Shown here in pieces: positions 25,962-36,033 of a stretch of DNA of 64,000 bases (its first letter is position 1; each line of letters begins with the position of its first letter). The notes under the pieces were generated by a model. That model was not told where the DNA came from and made no database searches. It worked only from the letters and a program-made list of their open reading frames with translations. This stretch comes from CAG-307 sp964524125 (GTDB lineage: Bacteria; Bacillota_I; Bacilli_A; Acholeplasmatales; Anaeroplasmataceae). The stretch lies in NCBI GenBank assembly GCA_964524125.1, contig CAZGBY010000001.1, positions 1 through 64,000 of the forward strand. Direction: 5' to 3'. The translations under genes and the position numbers were made by a program.

Positions 25962-28835
25962 TTAGTTAGAACCTAAATGTACTTCAAAATAACAAAGTTT
26001 TAACCAAGAGCCTTCTACACCTTCAAATGTAGATATATCCATTAGTTCTTGTAAAATCTTTTGTAAATCTTCATCAACTTTTACAGTACCATAAGTATAA
26101 CTATCTTTATCCATATCAATTCTATCAAGATAAGGAATTAATTTCTTATAAGCTAGATCAAATTTACTATAATCAACTTCCTCAACTTCATTTGAATCAT
26201 CAGCTTCATTTGAATCATCAGCTGGCGTTGAAGTTTCTTCATCTTTTCCATACGTATTTTGGAAATATATAACTCTATCATATAAAGGTTTATCAGTAAA
26301 AATACCAGTAGTAAATAAGAAATCAGCATAAATAAATTGTTCAGTTATTTCTTGACCATCTTTTACAGGATGATAATAGCCATCATCTCCAAGTTTAACA
26401 TCTACATTTGCAATAGAAATTACATCTCCCATTGAACCATCAGCATTTTCTTCATAAGTAAACATACCTTCAGAAGCTTGTGCTAAGTATGTATATGATG
26501 TAGCAACATAATCAATATAGAATCTTAAAGTTTGATCTACTTCATCTGTATAGAAGAAACATGGTGCAATATAATAAGTTTTACCAGCCTCATAATACAT
26601 ATATTGTGTAAAATCATCATTACAATAAACATATTTTTGTCCAGCTTCATCCCAAACTTTAACTCCATAAGTTTCATCATCATACATCTTATAAATATCT
26701 CTATCAACATATGCTTGAGAATCTTCAGTTCTTTCTCCTTCACCTGTATAGAAGAAACAAATAGTATCATCACCAGATGCACCATAAATACGATATACAC
26801 CTGATACTTCAGGAGTTATCTTAAATAAATATCCACGTGGAACTAATGCAAAATCAAACTTAATATAGTTATAGTCTTTATCTTCAAATGATAATTCTGT
26901 ATCATAATTAATAACAGAATCATATGCAGTCATTGTAGAAAGTCCAATAATTGGATTACCAATTTCGTTTCCAGGTGTTCCATATTCATCAATATATACA
27001 CAAAGTTCTAACCATTGATTTTCATTTGATATACCTGATAATTTGGCTACAGCAAAATCTAGGGCTTCTTTTAACTCTTTTGTAATTGGAGTTAAACCAT
27101 CTGTTGGTAAATCCATAATACTTAAAGTAGAGTTTTGGCAATATGATGCATATTTAGATAATAATTCACCATAATCTATATCATTATCTTTATCTAAGAA
27201 CATATCTGCATCATCAGCTAAATATTCATTTAAAGCCTTTGTATCAAAATGTGTATAAGTATCAATTAATGCCGCAAGTAATAATGGGCCATCTTCAGTT
27301 CCTACATGATAGAAACCATCTTCTACATTATAAACAGCAGTAATATACTTAGTCCATTCTTGATTTATAGAATTAACTTCACCATATGCAGCTTGACGAA
27401 TTACGTGCATAGAACCTTGAATTTCAGATTGTTCAATTAATCTAATATTATTAATATAAACAGTATCATCATAAAGTGAAGTTGATGAATCTTTATAGAA
27501 GAAAAATTCAATGTCGATATTTTCTTCTTCATTACCTGCAACATATAAATATTGAGTTGTAAATTCTTTAGAATTTCCACTCAATTGACATATAGCTTTA
27601 TTATCAAATAAAATTCCTAAGAAGTCACTATCATCACAAGATGCTTTATAATCTAATGCTAGAACTTTACCAGCTGGAATAGTTACATTCATCCATAAAA
27701 TAGAGTATGAACTGTTGATTCCTTCATTAGATGGTTTAATTGACTTTCCATCTTCTGAAACTTCCCAACTCCAGTTAAATTCATAACCAGTACGTTCTTC
27801 ATTTTCGAATTTTACAGAAATGTCTTTACTAACAGATGCATCTTTAAGTGCATTACTACCAGGGAATACTGTATCAGGTTTAATATTTGAACCACTTGCT
27901 TCATATGTTGGTACATAATCATCACCAATATATTTTTCAAATAAGTTATTCCATTTTTCTGTTGATGTAACAGCACCACTTTCAATTAAAGTAATAGTAC
28001 CATATCTATCAATAAATACAGAAGTAGGATATCCACTAAGACCAAAATTAGAAACCATAGTAGTATCATCAATAGTTGTCATAATATCTAAATTATATTC
28101 TTTAGCAAATGCATCAACAGATGATTTATCATCATTTTGAGCACTACCAGGGTTAATACCAATAATCTTTACACCTTTGTTTTCATATGTATCATATGAT
28201 TCTAACATATAAGGGAATTCTAAAATACAATATGAACAAGTTGTATACCAGAAATTTAAGCATACAAGTTCAGTACCATTATCAAATAATTCTGATAATG
28301 TATAAGATGTTTCTTCTCCATTATTTCCATAATCATAACCAGTAAATGTATAGTCAACCATTTGAGAGTTTACTGTAAAATCAGATTCACCATCTTTAGG
28401 AAGTAATTGTGGTTTAAATTTAATAATTGTTTCACAAGCAGATAAATCAGTAACTTGTCCTTCTGATTCTTCGTCTACTGTATAACCATCAATATCCATA
28501 CAAGAAATAGACCAGTTTCCTTTTTCAGGAATTATGAATGAAGCTTCTCCATATTCATTAGAATATACAGTTTTAGCTTCTTCACCAGTTTTAGATAATT
28601 TAACTCTAACACCTGCAAGTGGAAGACCACTTAAAGCTTGAGTTTTTACAACATACTTAACATAACCATCTGGTATTTCACTTTCTGTTGTAGATGCAAT
28701 AGGGGTTGTAGGAGTTTGAGTTGTACCGCTATTACTTGTTATATTATCAGTACCACCTTTGTCACACGCTACAAGACCAAAAGTAGTTGCGCTAACTAGT
28801 GCTAAACTTGATAAAACTTTATATAATCGTTTCAT
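25962..28835 (-). CDS. thioredoxin-like (TlpA/ResA-type) surface lipoprotein with repeated C-terminal domain
   Basis: 957 residues. Lipobox GLVAC (Cys24) and a Thr/Ser-rich linker are followed by a carboxypeptidase-regulatory-like beta domain (about 58-140). A redoxin domain follows with active site WYTTCSYC (Cys200, Cys203) and cis-proline SGYPTS (Pro270). A jelly-roll-like region comes next. Then an uncharacterised domain appears twice, at about 505-620 and 815-957, each opening with DGxYH and closing with a W-L-x-L-C motif, with a PPC-like segment between (YLFKITPEVSGVYRIYG). A short acidic repeat EADDSN lies near 875. It is first in an operon with a membrane protein and the polyferredoxin-redoxin fusion, its likely electron source. 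Shine-Dalgarno AGGAGG is clear. Confidence 0.82.
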   Translation of the reverse strand: MKRLYKVLSSLALVSATTFGLVACDKGGTDNITSNSGTTQTPTTPIASTTESEIPDGYVKYVVKTQALSGLPLAGVRVKLSKTGEEAKTVYSNEYGEASFIIPEKGNWSISCMDIDGYTVDEESEGQVTDLSACETIIKFKPQLLPKDGESDFTVNSQMVDYTFTGYDYGNNGEETSYTLSELFDNGTELVCLNFWYTTCSYCILEFPYMLESYDTYENKGVKIIGINPGSAQNDDKSSVDAFAKEYNLDIMTTIDDTTMVSNFGLSGYPTSVFIDRYGTITLIESGAVTSTEKWNNLFEKYIGDDYVPTYEASGSNIKPDTVFPGSNALKDASVSKDISVKFENEERTGYEFNWSWEVSEDGKSIKPSNEGINSSYSILWMNVTIPAGKVLALDYKASCDDSDFLGILFDNKAICQLSGNSKEFTTQYLYVAGNEEENIDIEFFFYKDSSTSLYDDTVYINNIRLIEQSEIQGSMHVIRQAAYGEVNSINQEWTKYITAVYNVEDGFYHVGTEDGPLLLAALIDTYTHFDTKALNEYLADDADMFLDKDNDIDYGELLSKYASYCQNSTLSIMDLPTDGLTPITKELKEALDFAVAKLSGISNENQWLELCVYIDEYGTPGNEIGNPIIGLSTMTAYDSVINYDTELSFEDKDYNYIKFDFALVPRGYLFKITPEVSGVYRIYGASGDDTICFFYTGEGERTEDSQAYVDRDIYKMYDDETYGVKVWDEAGQKYVYCNDDFTQYMYYEAGKTYYIAPCFFYTDEVDQTLRFYIDYVATSYTYLAQASEGMFTYEENADGSMGDVISIANVDVKLGDDGYYHPVKDGQEITEQFIYADFLFTTGIFTDKPLYDRVIYFQNTYGKDEETSTPADDSNEADDSNEVEEVDYSKFDLAYKKLIPYLDRIDMDKDSYTYGTVKVDEDLQKILQELMDISTFEGVEGSWLKLCYFEVHLGSN

Positions 28836-28881
28836 ACTTTATACCTCCTTGTATAAGTAAAATTGCATAATAAAAGTAATA

Positions 28882-28895
28882 AGTGTATAAACACT
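28882..28895 (-). promoter_or_regulatory. palindrome upstream of the redox operon
   Basis: AGTGTATAAACACT is an inverted repeat (AGTGT/ACACT) in the 135-bp gap before the lipoprotein start. No convincing -35/-10 pair is visible here; a TATTAT hexamer lies closer to the gene. Possibly an operator. Confidence 0.3.
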
Positions 28896-28916
28896 CTTTA
28901 AAATTATATATTTAAA

Positions 28917-28960
28917 ACGAAAAAAATGCAATATTTTTTTTGAAATATCGCATTTTTTTT
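28917..28960 (-). terminator. intrinsic terminator of the MoxR operon
   Basis: An 11-bp stem (28926-28936 with 28943-28953, one G-U pair) is flanked by T runs on both strands. It separates the MoxR operon from the redox operon and could work in both directions. Confidence 0.75.
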
Positions 28961-28970
28961 ATAATTTTTT

Positions 28971-30632
28971 CTAATTTGTCTTATAAAAACCACAAGCAAA
29001 TAACCATTGTGATTCTTCAGTTGCATATACTCCAGTATCTTCACACCAGCCATTTCCATCAAAGAAGAAATTTCCAGCATTACTTACTTTTTGTAAGAAC
29101 TCTTTTAATTCTTTATTAACATAACAAAGACCATCGCTATTACATATTGTTGCATATTCAGCATCTAAGAAATATTTATAATTTTCAATAATTCTTAGTC
29201 CTGTTTCTTCATCATATTTATTAGTTCCAATGGCACTAAATACAGTACCACCTTCATCTTCAAAATGTAAAAAAGATGTATCAAAGAATAGTGACTTTTC
29301 TGTAAGATTCACACATAATCTATATTCTTGCCCTTCTTCAACATAATAGTAATAACCATCATCTTCATTATAAGATATGAAATCTTCAGATAGAATTAAA
29401 CTACCACTACTATTAATTAATTTACTATAATTTCCAAGTTCTTGATAATTAGAAGTTCTTTCAACTTCAAGCATAGTACTTTCTAAGATATATTCACCAG
29501 TTGCTGATTCTACATAATTTCCATCTATAAGTTCAAATCTACGTTTTAAATATTTATTAGTACCAATATATTCATAACTTGGATCAATCAATTGATTATA
29601 GAATGTAGAATTATGAGCATCATCATATTTAATATCTATAATATAATCATTAGCACTAGTTGCTTTAACATAATTTAAAATAGGATTACCTTCACTATCA
29701 TAAATATAGTTTCCACTTTCATCTCTTTTATAATACATTTCTTCTGCATACATTACAACTCTATTAACTTTCGTTAATGTATAACCACCTTCATATGTCA
29801 TCCTAAATGGAATAGTTACAGGATATTCAATCATATCAGAAATTTCAGCCTTAATTCCAAATTTAACAACATTTGAACCATATTCTGTATTTATTTGAGA
29901 TTCTGCAAAATTTACTTGGAAAGAAAAATTCTTTGTATATCCACCATCAAGCGTAACCCCTCCAAGATTAACCTCTTGATCTAAGAATGCAGTAGATGAT
30001 GGTCCTTCATAATATTTTAAAGCCTTAGGATTTACAGTATTATCAAATATTGGAACCATACTTTCAATTGTATAAGTACCAGCAACTTTAGGTTCAAATT
30101 CATAATAAACCACATCGCTAGCACTTGAAATTGTAGTCTCAAATACATTGGTTTGACCTTCATATTTAGGTTCAAAATTAGATATCTTATAAATTTTATT
30201 AAATAAATCTTTACCACTTCCAGAAGTAGGCTTATTAGTTTTATAAAGCTTAATTTCAGAAGTTGGGTTTTCATTATTTACTACAACACTATTCGCATCA
30301 TATGTATAATTCTTAGGACAGTTAGTTAAAGATACATAATATTCTCCACTAAGACCTGTAATACTTGCAATACCATTTTCATCAAATGAAGCTTCATAAT
30401 ATTCATTTTTATTTTGCCACACAGCTTTAATATCTTCATTAATATTTGGAAATATTTCACCATTTAAAGTTAAAGATGTAGAAAATATAATATCTTCATT
30501 TGGTTCATTTGAAATGTTGCTAGTTTCTTGAGGTTTTGAAGAAACAATTGGGTTATCATTTGAAATCTTACCACATGATACGAGACCTACTAAAGAGGAG
30601 AGTAATAAAATATTTAATAATCTTTTTTTCAT
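28971..30632 (-). CDS. lipoprotein at the end of the MoxR-VWA operon
   Basis: 553 residues. Lipobox GLVSC (Cys20), then a beta domain (about 50-135; FDENGIASITGLSGEYYVSL) like those in the lipoproteins at 21982 and 25962, a PPC-like domain (about 155-275; VVYYEFEPKVAGTYTIES), a middle part of unknown fold, and a C-terminal domain from about 428 that opens DDGYYYYVEEG and ends SQWLFACGF. That last domain matches the duplicated one in the thioredoxin-like lipoprotein. The ATG overlaps the stop of the VWA gene (TAATG), so it belongs to the MoxR operon. Function unknown; possibly a substrate or surface partner of the VWA proteins. Confidence 0.75.
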   Translation of the reverse strand: MKKRLLNILLLSSLVGLVSCGKISNDNPIVSSKPQETSNISNEPNEDIIFSTSLTLNGEIFPNINEDIKAVWQNKNEYYEASFDENGIASITGLSGEYYVSLTNCPKNYTYDANSVVVNNENPTSEIKLYKTNKPTSGSGKDLFNKIYKISNFEPKYEGQTNVFETTISSASDVVYYEFEPKVAGTYTIESMVPIFDNTVNPKALKYYEGPSSTAFLDQEVNLGGVTLDGGYTKNFSFQVNFAESQINTEYGSNVVKFGIKAEISDMIEYPVTIPFRMTYEGGYTLTKVNRVVMYAEEMYYKRDESGNYIYDSEGNPILNYVKATSANDYIIDIKYDDAHNSTFYNQLIDPSYEYIGTNKYLKRRFELIDGNYVESATGEYILESTMLEVERTSNYQELGNYSKLINSSGSLILSEDFISYNEDDGYYYYVEEGQEYRLCVNLTEKSLFFDTSFLHFEDEGGTVFSAIGTNKYDEETGLRIIENYKYFLDAEYATICNSDGLCYVNKELKEFLQKVSNAGNFFFDGNGWCEDTGVYATEESQWLFACGFYKTN

Positions 30633-33277
30633 TATTTTTCCTCCTTATGATGGTGTTTGAAGATATCTTTAATATCTTGCCACCTTAATTTTCTGATTAT
30701 AATGTCACAAACAAATAATATACAAGATATAATCATAAATAGTGGTGCAAATTCATATGTAAATGTTTGAACTGGTAAACCTTCATTTGAAATTACAAGA
30801 TGACCATCTTCAGAAACTTTACCATCACTTGTAATCAATGTATACAAGAATGCAGAATTATAATTTATAAATGAATTATATTCACTTAAATAAGATATAT
30901 TCATCATTTGACTATAAGATTGTGTACCATATGTTATATCTATTTTATAAGAACCAGATAATATAGATTCAAATGAATAATAATAGTTATTATTTGAAAT
31001 ATTCATATTATAAGATGTTGTATTTCCATTTGGATCAATTATAGTTAATATCATATTTATTTTTTTATTAAATGAAGCTGGTGTTACACTTACTTTTGTT
31101 ATACTACCATTTAAAGTAATATCTACAATTAATGTAGTATTATTCTTCATCTTAGATGTAGATGTAGGTATTATATTAGATAAGAATACATTTTCATTAC
31201 TTGTATCTGGCGTGTAAAAATTACTAATACTAGATGATAGAGTGCTTACACGACCATTTCCATAATTCCAAGTAGAATATATAGGATATGTAACCGAACT
31301 ATCAATAGTTGTAAGAATTGTATCTGCAGAAGATTTAGCTACTCCACCATAAAAATCATTTATAGTATTAGATAAACTTGTAATACCTTCTACAACTTTA
31401 TTATTCTTAAGAGAAATATTTATATTATAATTTCCTTTGTTTTTAAATACATCTTTCTTTTCACTTGATATTTCTTGAAAAACATCACCGTTAGCTTCTT
31501 CTAATGTAGTTATTGTATATTTCTTTCCACCAACAGATTGTATTGCTTCTCTTAATTGTTTGGTATCTTGTGATTCTGTTTCATTAACATATACTAAGTC
31601 AATTGAAATATTTAAGTCATTCATAGATTTAATAATGCTAGAGACATTAGAATTATCAGTAGAATAAGAAAGACCATCAGATATTAAAAGTACATGTTTA
31701 TTTTGATAATTAGAAAGAGTTAATTTATCATATGCATGTTGTAAGGCTCCACCAATATTAGTAGCTTGTTTACCTTCTAATACTTCAATTAATTCCTTAG
31801 TGTATTCTATATTTTTAGAAGTAGCTTTACCTGAAAATAATTCATAATTATCACCGTAAAAAGGTATAATAGTAAAATAATCATTATTATTTAATAGATC
31901 TAGATAATTATAAGCTACTTGTTTAGCAACCTGAAGATGACTAACTTGAGTCATACTTTTTGAAATATCAAGTAAAATAACATAACTTGACATATTGGTT
32001 AAAGCTTCATCATAACTAATAGGCAACATAGAACCTAATGTATATAAAGCATCATCACCGTTTGAATTTTGAACATTAGTATTACCAAAAGTAATTAAAC
32101 TTTTACCATATTCAGATACAGCTAAATTAAGGTTATATACAAATGTATTTGCATATGAAGAAAATGAAGATAAACCAACATTAAAGTTATTTAAAACTAT
32201 TTGGTCATATTTACATAAATCTTCAAGTAAATAAGGAACCTCTTCTGAATTAATATACTTATCTATTTTATATCTAGAGTTTGAATATAATTCTTTAAAC
32301 TCTTCATATTCTATATCACCATTTGTACTATCATTAGATAAATATAAAATATTAATTGTTTTATTAACACTTTGATCAAAATAATAAATATTATTATAAG
32401 GATTAGTATCAGTTTTTGAAGTGTTTTCTTTATCTGTATATTCTAATAATTTAGCTTCATAAGAATGAATACCTTCTGTTGAAGTATCAAGATTAATAAT
32501 AAAATTATTAGACCCTTTATTTAAAGAAATTAATTCTTCATAAATAGTTTTACTATAATCAGTCACAACTAATTTACAAGCCATTACATCCTTATTAGAA
32601 TCAATAATTATATTAGCATCTTCTTGATTATCAATATAAGTATTAAGATTATATTCTACACTGCTTATTTGAAATTCATTTGCATCTTCTGTTAAATTAT
32701 TATCTAAGAATATAGCATCAATATGAATATCATTTGATTCATAATCATTAATTAAACCCTTAATACTTTCTTCATTTGTTTGACCACCATCAGATATAAC
32801 TACAATTCTTTTAATCGAATCATAATTAAATAATGTAGTTGCGTATTCAAGGGCTGGTCTTACATTTGTTTGAGAATCATCAATATTAGCTTCAGATACG
32901 CTTTTTATTTTTCCACCAAGTGGTGTAATCATTTCATAATCATTTGCATAACAAATAATTCCCATTTTAGAATTGCTTGGCAAATTCTTATTTAAATCAG
33001 TAATGTAATTATCAATAGTATCTAAGTTTTTAATAGATGAATATGAACAATCGGCAAGTACATAAACATCAGTTTGTGTAATTGTTAATGTGAGTTTCAT
33101 TTGACTTAAAGATAATGTAACTAAAACTGATATAACTATATGAATAACTAGTGATGTAATATTATGAAAATTAAAACCAGATTTTTTAATTTGAATAAAA
33201 AATGGTACCACTACAAATCCAATTAATAATGTTCCAATTAATAATAAAAATGGATTAGCAAAGTTGATGCTGTTCAT
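30632..33277 (-). CDS. membrane protein with two von Willebrand A domains
   Basis: 881 residues. Two N-terminal helices are followed by a VWA domain with a complete metal-ion site (D76-C-S78-Y-S80 and a later VISDGG), a beta-rich stretch, a second VWA domain near residue 434 (LLDISKSMT, ATNIGG, LISDG), Ig-like strands and a C-terminal helix with a basic tail. Both metal sites look intact. Such proteins accompany MoxR ATPases and DUF58 proteins (BatA/BatB-type clusters) and bind partners outside the membrane in a metal-dependent way. It overlaps the preceding VWA gene by 23 nt. Confidence 0.82.
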   Translation of the reverse strand: MNSINFANPFLLLIGTLLIGFVVVPFFIQIKKSGFNFHNITSLVIHIVISVLVTLSLSQMKLTLTITQTDVYVLADCSYSSIKNLDTIDNYITDLNKNLPSNSKMGIICYANDYEMITPLGGKIKSVSEANIDDSQTNVRPALEYATTLFNYDSIKRIVVISDGGQTNEESIKGLINDYESNDIHIDAIFLDNNLTEDANEFQISSVEYNLNTYIDNQEDANIIIDSNKDVMACKLVVTDYSKTIYEELISLNKGSNNFIINLDTSTEGIHSYEAKLLEYTDKENTSKTDTNPYNNIYYFDQSVNKTINILYLSNDSTNGDIEYEEFKELYSNSRYKIDKYINSEEVPYLLEDLCKYDQIVLNNFNVGLSSFSSYANTFVYNLNLAVSEYGKSLITFGNTNVQNSNGDDALYTLGSMLPISYDEALTNMSSYVILLDISKSMTQVSHLQVAKQVAYNYLDLLNNNDYFTIIPFYGDNYELFSGKATSKNIEYTKELIEVLEGKQATNIGGALQHAYDKLTLSNYQNKHVLLISDGLSYSTDNSNVSSIIKSMNDLNISIDLVYVNETESQDTKQLREAIQSVGGKKYTITTLEEANGDVFQEISSEKKDVFKNKGNYNINISLKNNKVVEGITSLSNTINDFYGGVAKSSADTILTTIDSSVTYPIYSTWNYGNGRVSTLSSSISNFYTPDTSNENVFLSNIIPTSTSKMKNNTTLIVDITLNGSITKVSVTPASFNKKINMILTIIDPNGNTTSYNMNISNNNYYYSFESILSGSYKIDITYGTQSYSQMMNISYLSEYNSFINYNSAFLYTLITSDGKVSEDGHLVISNEGLPVQTFTYEFAPLFMIISCILFVCDIIIRKLRWQDIKDIFKHHHKEEK

Positions 33278-35147
33278 AACAATACACCATCCAATCTGCT
33301 ACAAATAGTAGCCCTAACATTACATATAAGATAATCATTAAATTAAATGTTGAATTCTTATAATTATTTTCAGCTTTTCCTGAAAGTGAAGCTGTTTCTT
33401 CTTTTATTTCATTTTCTTCTTCTGGATAATATGAGAAGAAATTAAATTCTTTTGTAGTATCATCTTCATAAGAAATTATAATATTATAAGAACCAACATA
33501 TATTAAATCAATGCTTCCTGTTGAAGATGTAGAATCTAGATATGTAGATACACCAAGAGGATTTGTTAATTTAATATTTTTAATATTACCAGTAATATTA
33601 TATGTCATTTCACTTCCACACTTATAAGTTACATCATCAATAATAGTTGGGAATGAATAATCAAGTAAATTATTAACAAGTCTTAACCAATTAACATTCA
33701 TACTTAAGTTACTATAATGTAAGTCAAATCCAATTACAACTTGACGTACCTTAGTTTTACCAGTAGATGTACCTGTAAATATTACAGGTTTACCATCACA
33801 AGTAAATAAAGTTGTAAATGTACGTCCTAAAGAATATTCACTATATTTTTTTACATACATTTTATAATTTGATGAATCTATATATCCTTCAAGAAGTGAT
33901 GCTTCATCTGTATAAACTGATGCTTTTTCTAAAGAAGAACCATTTACTTCTTTATCAGTATTTAAAACTGCAAAACCACTATTTTCAATACTTTTGTCTG
34001 GATTAAAATACCAAACTGTACCATCAGTTGGAATTTCTTGTGGTGTACACATTGAATCAAATATATAAAGTCCATAACCTGAAGGATGTTTTTTATCATA
34101 TTCTTCTTTAGTCATTACAGTTGTAATTTCTAATTTACCATAAGCTTCTAGTGTTGCTTGTAAATAAAATGGATTTTCACTAACAATTAAAGCTTTATAA
34201 TTATGTTCTTTAATAATATTATACATTACATAATGATTATCTAAATCAAGTCCATCATCATTTAATATTGATACTTCAAATGAATTAAATGATCTACAAT
34301 CCACTTGAAATTCAAATTTAGTATCAGTATTTTCTTCTACTTTAATAGACATTAATGATGTTTGAATTTCATCAATTTTAAGTTCTAAATTTAAATCTGT
34401 TGTTTCATTATAACTATAAACAATTCCACTAACTTTAATTTTTGATGATTCAAGTTCGATACCATTTTCATCATAGGTACCTTCTTTAATTTCATAAGAT
34501 ACTGATTTTATTGAATAATTAATTTCATCCTTAGATACATTAATCAGTTCAATATTATTAACATCATAAGCTTTATCTGTTACAAGATAAGTTTTTATTG
34601 ATGGATTAATGTCAAAATATCCTTGTGCATATTGAATAGCTTTTGTATTATCAGAATTTATATTAGAAGGATTAAGTTTATTAATTAATTTAATCGTTTG
34701 TTCTTTATCTTCTAAACCTTCTGATATAACTTGAGTATCAAGGCCAACATATATCACTGTATAAGCACTACCATTTTGACTTGAAGAAATTACATCAATA
34801 ACTTCTTCTTTAGCTTTATTAAATCTCATTTTACCATTTTCTATTTTATTCATTGATGCACTACCGTCAAGAATAAAACAATATTCTTTAGCACCACCTT
34901 TAATAATTAAAGATGGATTAGAAATTAAAAGAGAAACAACTATTACAATTAAACATTGAATGATTAAACTAATTAAACCTTTAATTTTAGAAATAGGTTT
35001 CTTTCTTTTTAAGAATTTTTCACTCAACTTCCAAATATAAGTAGATGGAATTGTTTGTTCTGTATATTTATTTTTAATAATGTAAATAATTATTAATATT
35101 GGAACTCCAATTAGTCCTAAAAGTCCAAGAGGATATAAAAAACTCAT
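33255..35147 (-). CDS. BatA-type VWA membrane protein
   Basis: 630 residues. The N-terminus matches the BatA family (MSFLYPLGLLGLIGVPILI, then a helix near 58-77). A VWA domain follows with metal site D94-G-S96-A-S98, and then beta-rich extracytoplasmic regions and a C-terminal helix (MLGLLFVADWMVY). Its start codon overlaps the stop of the DUF58 gene. Role by family: part of a MoxR-driven assembly or metal-loading system at the envelope; the substrate is not shown by the sequence. Confidence 0.82.
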   Translation of the reverse strand: MSFLYPLGLLGLIGVPILIIIYIIKNKYTEQTIPSTYIWKLSEKFLKRKKPISKIKGLISLIIQCLIVIVVSLLISNPSLIIKGGAKEYCFILDGSASMNKIENGKMRFNKAKEEVIDVISSSQNGSAYTVIYVGLDTQVISEGLEDKEQTIKLINKLNPSNINSDNTKAIQYAQGYFDINPSIKTYLVTDKAYDVNNIELINVSKDEINYSIKSVSYEIKEGTYDENGIELESSKIKVSGIVYSYNETTDLNLELKIDEIQTSLMSIKVEENTDTKFEFQVDCRSFNSFEVSILNDDGLDLDNHYVMYNIIKEHNYKALIVSENPFYLQATLEAYGKLEITTVMTKEEYDKKHPSGYGLYIFDSMCTPQEIPTDGTVWYFNPDKSIENSGFAVLNTDKEVNGSSLEKASVYTDEASLLEGYIDSSNYKMYVKKYSEYSLGRTFTTLFTCDGKPVIFTGTSTGKTKVRQVVIGFDLHYSNLSMNVNWLRLVNNLLDYSFPTIIDDVTYKCGSEMTYNITGNIKNIKLTNPLGVSTYLDSTSSTGSIDLIYVGSYNIIISYEDDTTKEFNFFSYYPEEENEIKEETASLSGKAENNYKNSTFNLMIILYVMLGLLFVADWMVYCYEQHQLC

Positions 35148-36031
35148 TATTTAAGTACCCCCTTTTCTACTAATAGATTTAAGAAAAACTCAGTAATTGA
35201 TCTTTTTTCTTCACAAAGTGCATAAACAGCACCTCTTGATGATACAAAATCATTTAAAGAATCTATGATATGACTTAAAGCTGCTTTATAAGCATCAAGT
35301 ACATCTTTATTGATATATTTCTTATAATCATTTGAGATATTTTCACTATCAAATAAATGGATTTTACCATTAAATTGAGGTTTTAATTCATCAGTTGCAA
35401 GTACTTGACAACAAAATACATCTCGTTTTTGTGATATTAAAAAATCAATTCCTTTTTCAAAATCATTATCCGTTAAAAAATCTGATATGATTATAGAAAG
35501 TCCATCACCATATCCTACATTAGTAGGTAATATGGCATCACTAAAATTAAAATCTCCATCAAATTCAATGTCATTTAATTTAACTATACTATTAAAGAAT
35601 TGGTCTTTATTAGCCATATTTAAGATTAAATCATAAACAATACCATCTTTAATATAATAGATAGAAACTTTATCCATTACAACAATCGATAAATATGCAA
35701 ATGCAGCAGCTACTTGTAAAGCCTTTTTGGCTTTATTACTTTTATTAAAATCCATTGATCTACTAGCATCAATATAAATTTTATTATGTAATCTTCTTTC
35801 ATCTAAATACTGCTTTAGATATAACTGATCAAAACGTGCATATGCATTCCAATCAATTTTAGAAATATCATCACCCGGAATATATTCTCTGTAATCCGCA
35901 AATTCACATGAAGATCCAAAACTTTTACTTTGGTGATTTCCACCAAATACACCAGCGACATTATTTTTCAAAATTAATTCTAGAGTTTCTATTTGTTGCA
36001 AAAAATCTTCATTAATTGCATAATGAGCCAT
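35147..36031 (-). CDS. DUF58 protein
   Basis: 294 residues, soluble. It has the DUF58 signature (EFADYREYIPGDDISKIDW, residues 43-61) and a following VWA-like strand with D88-A-S90-R-S92. DUF58 proteins are constant partners of MoxR ATPases. It ends where the BatA-type gene begins and starts 2 nt after moxR ends. It lacks the N-terminal helices present in many DUF58 proteins. Confidence 0.88.
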   Translation of the reverse strand: MAHYAINEDFLQQIETLELILKNNVAGVFGGNHQSKSFGSSCEFADYREYIPGDDISKIDWNAYARFDQLYLKQYLDERRLHNKIYIDASRSMDFNKSNKAKKALQVAAAFAYLSIVVMDKVSIYYIKDGIVYDLILNMANKDQFFNSIVKLNDIEFDGDFNFSDAILPTNVGYGDGLSIIISDFLTDNDFEKGIDFLISQKRDVFCCQVLATDELKPQFNGKIHLFDSENISNDYKKYINKDVLDAYKAALSHIIDSLNDFVSSRGAVYALCEEKRSITEFFLNLLVEKGVLK

Positions 36032-36033
36032 AA

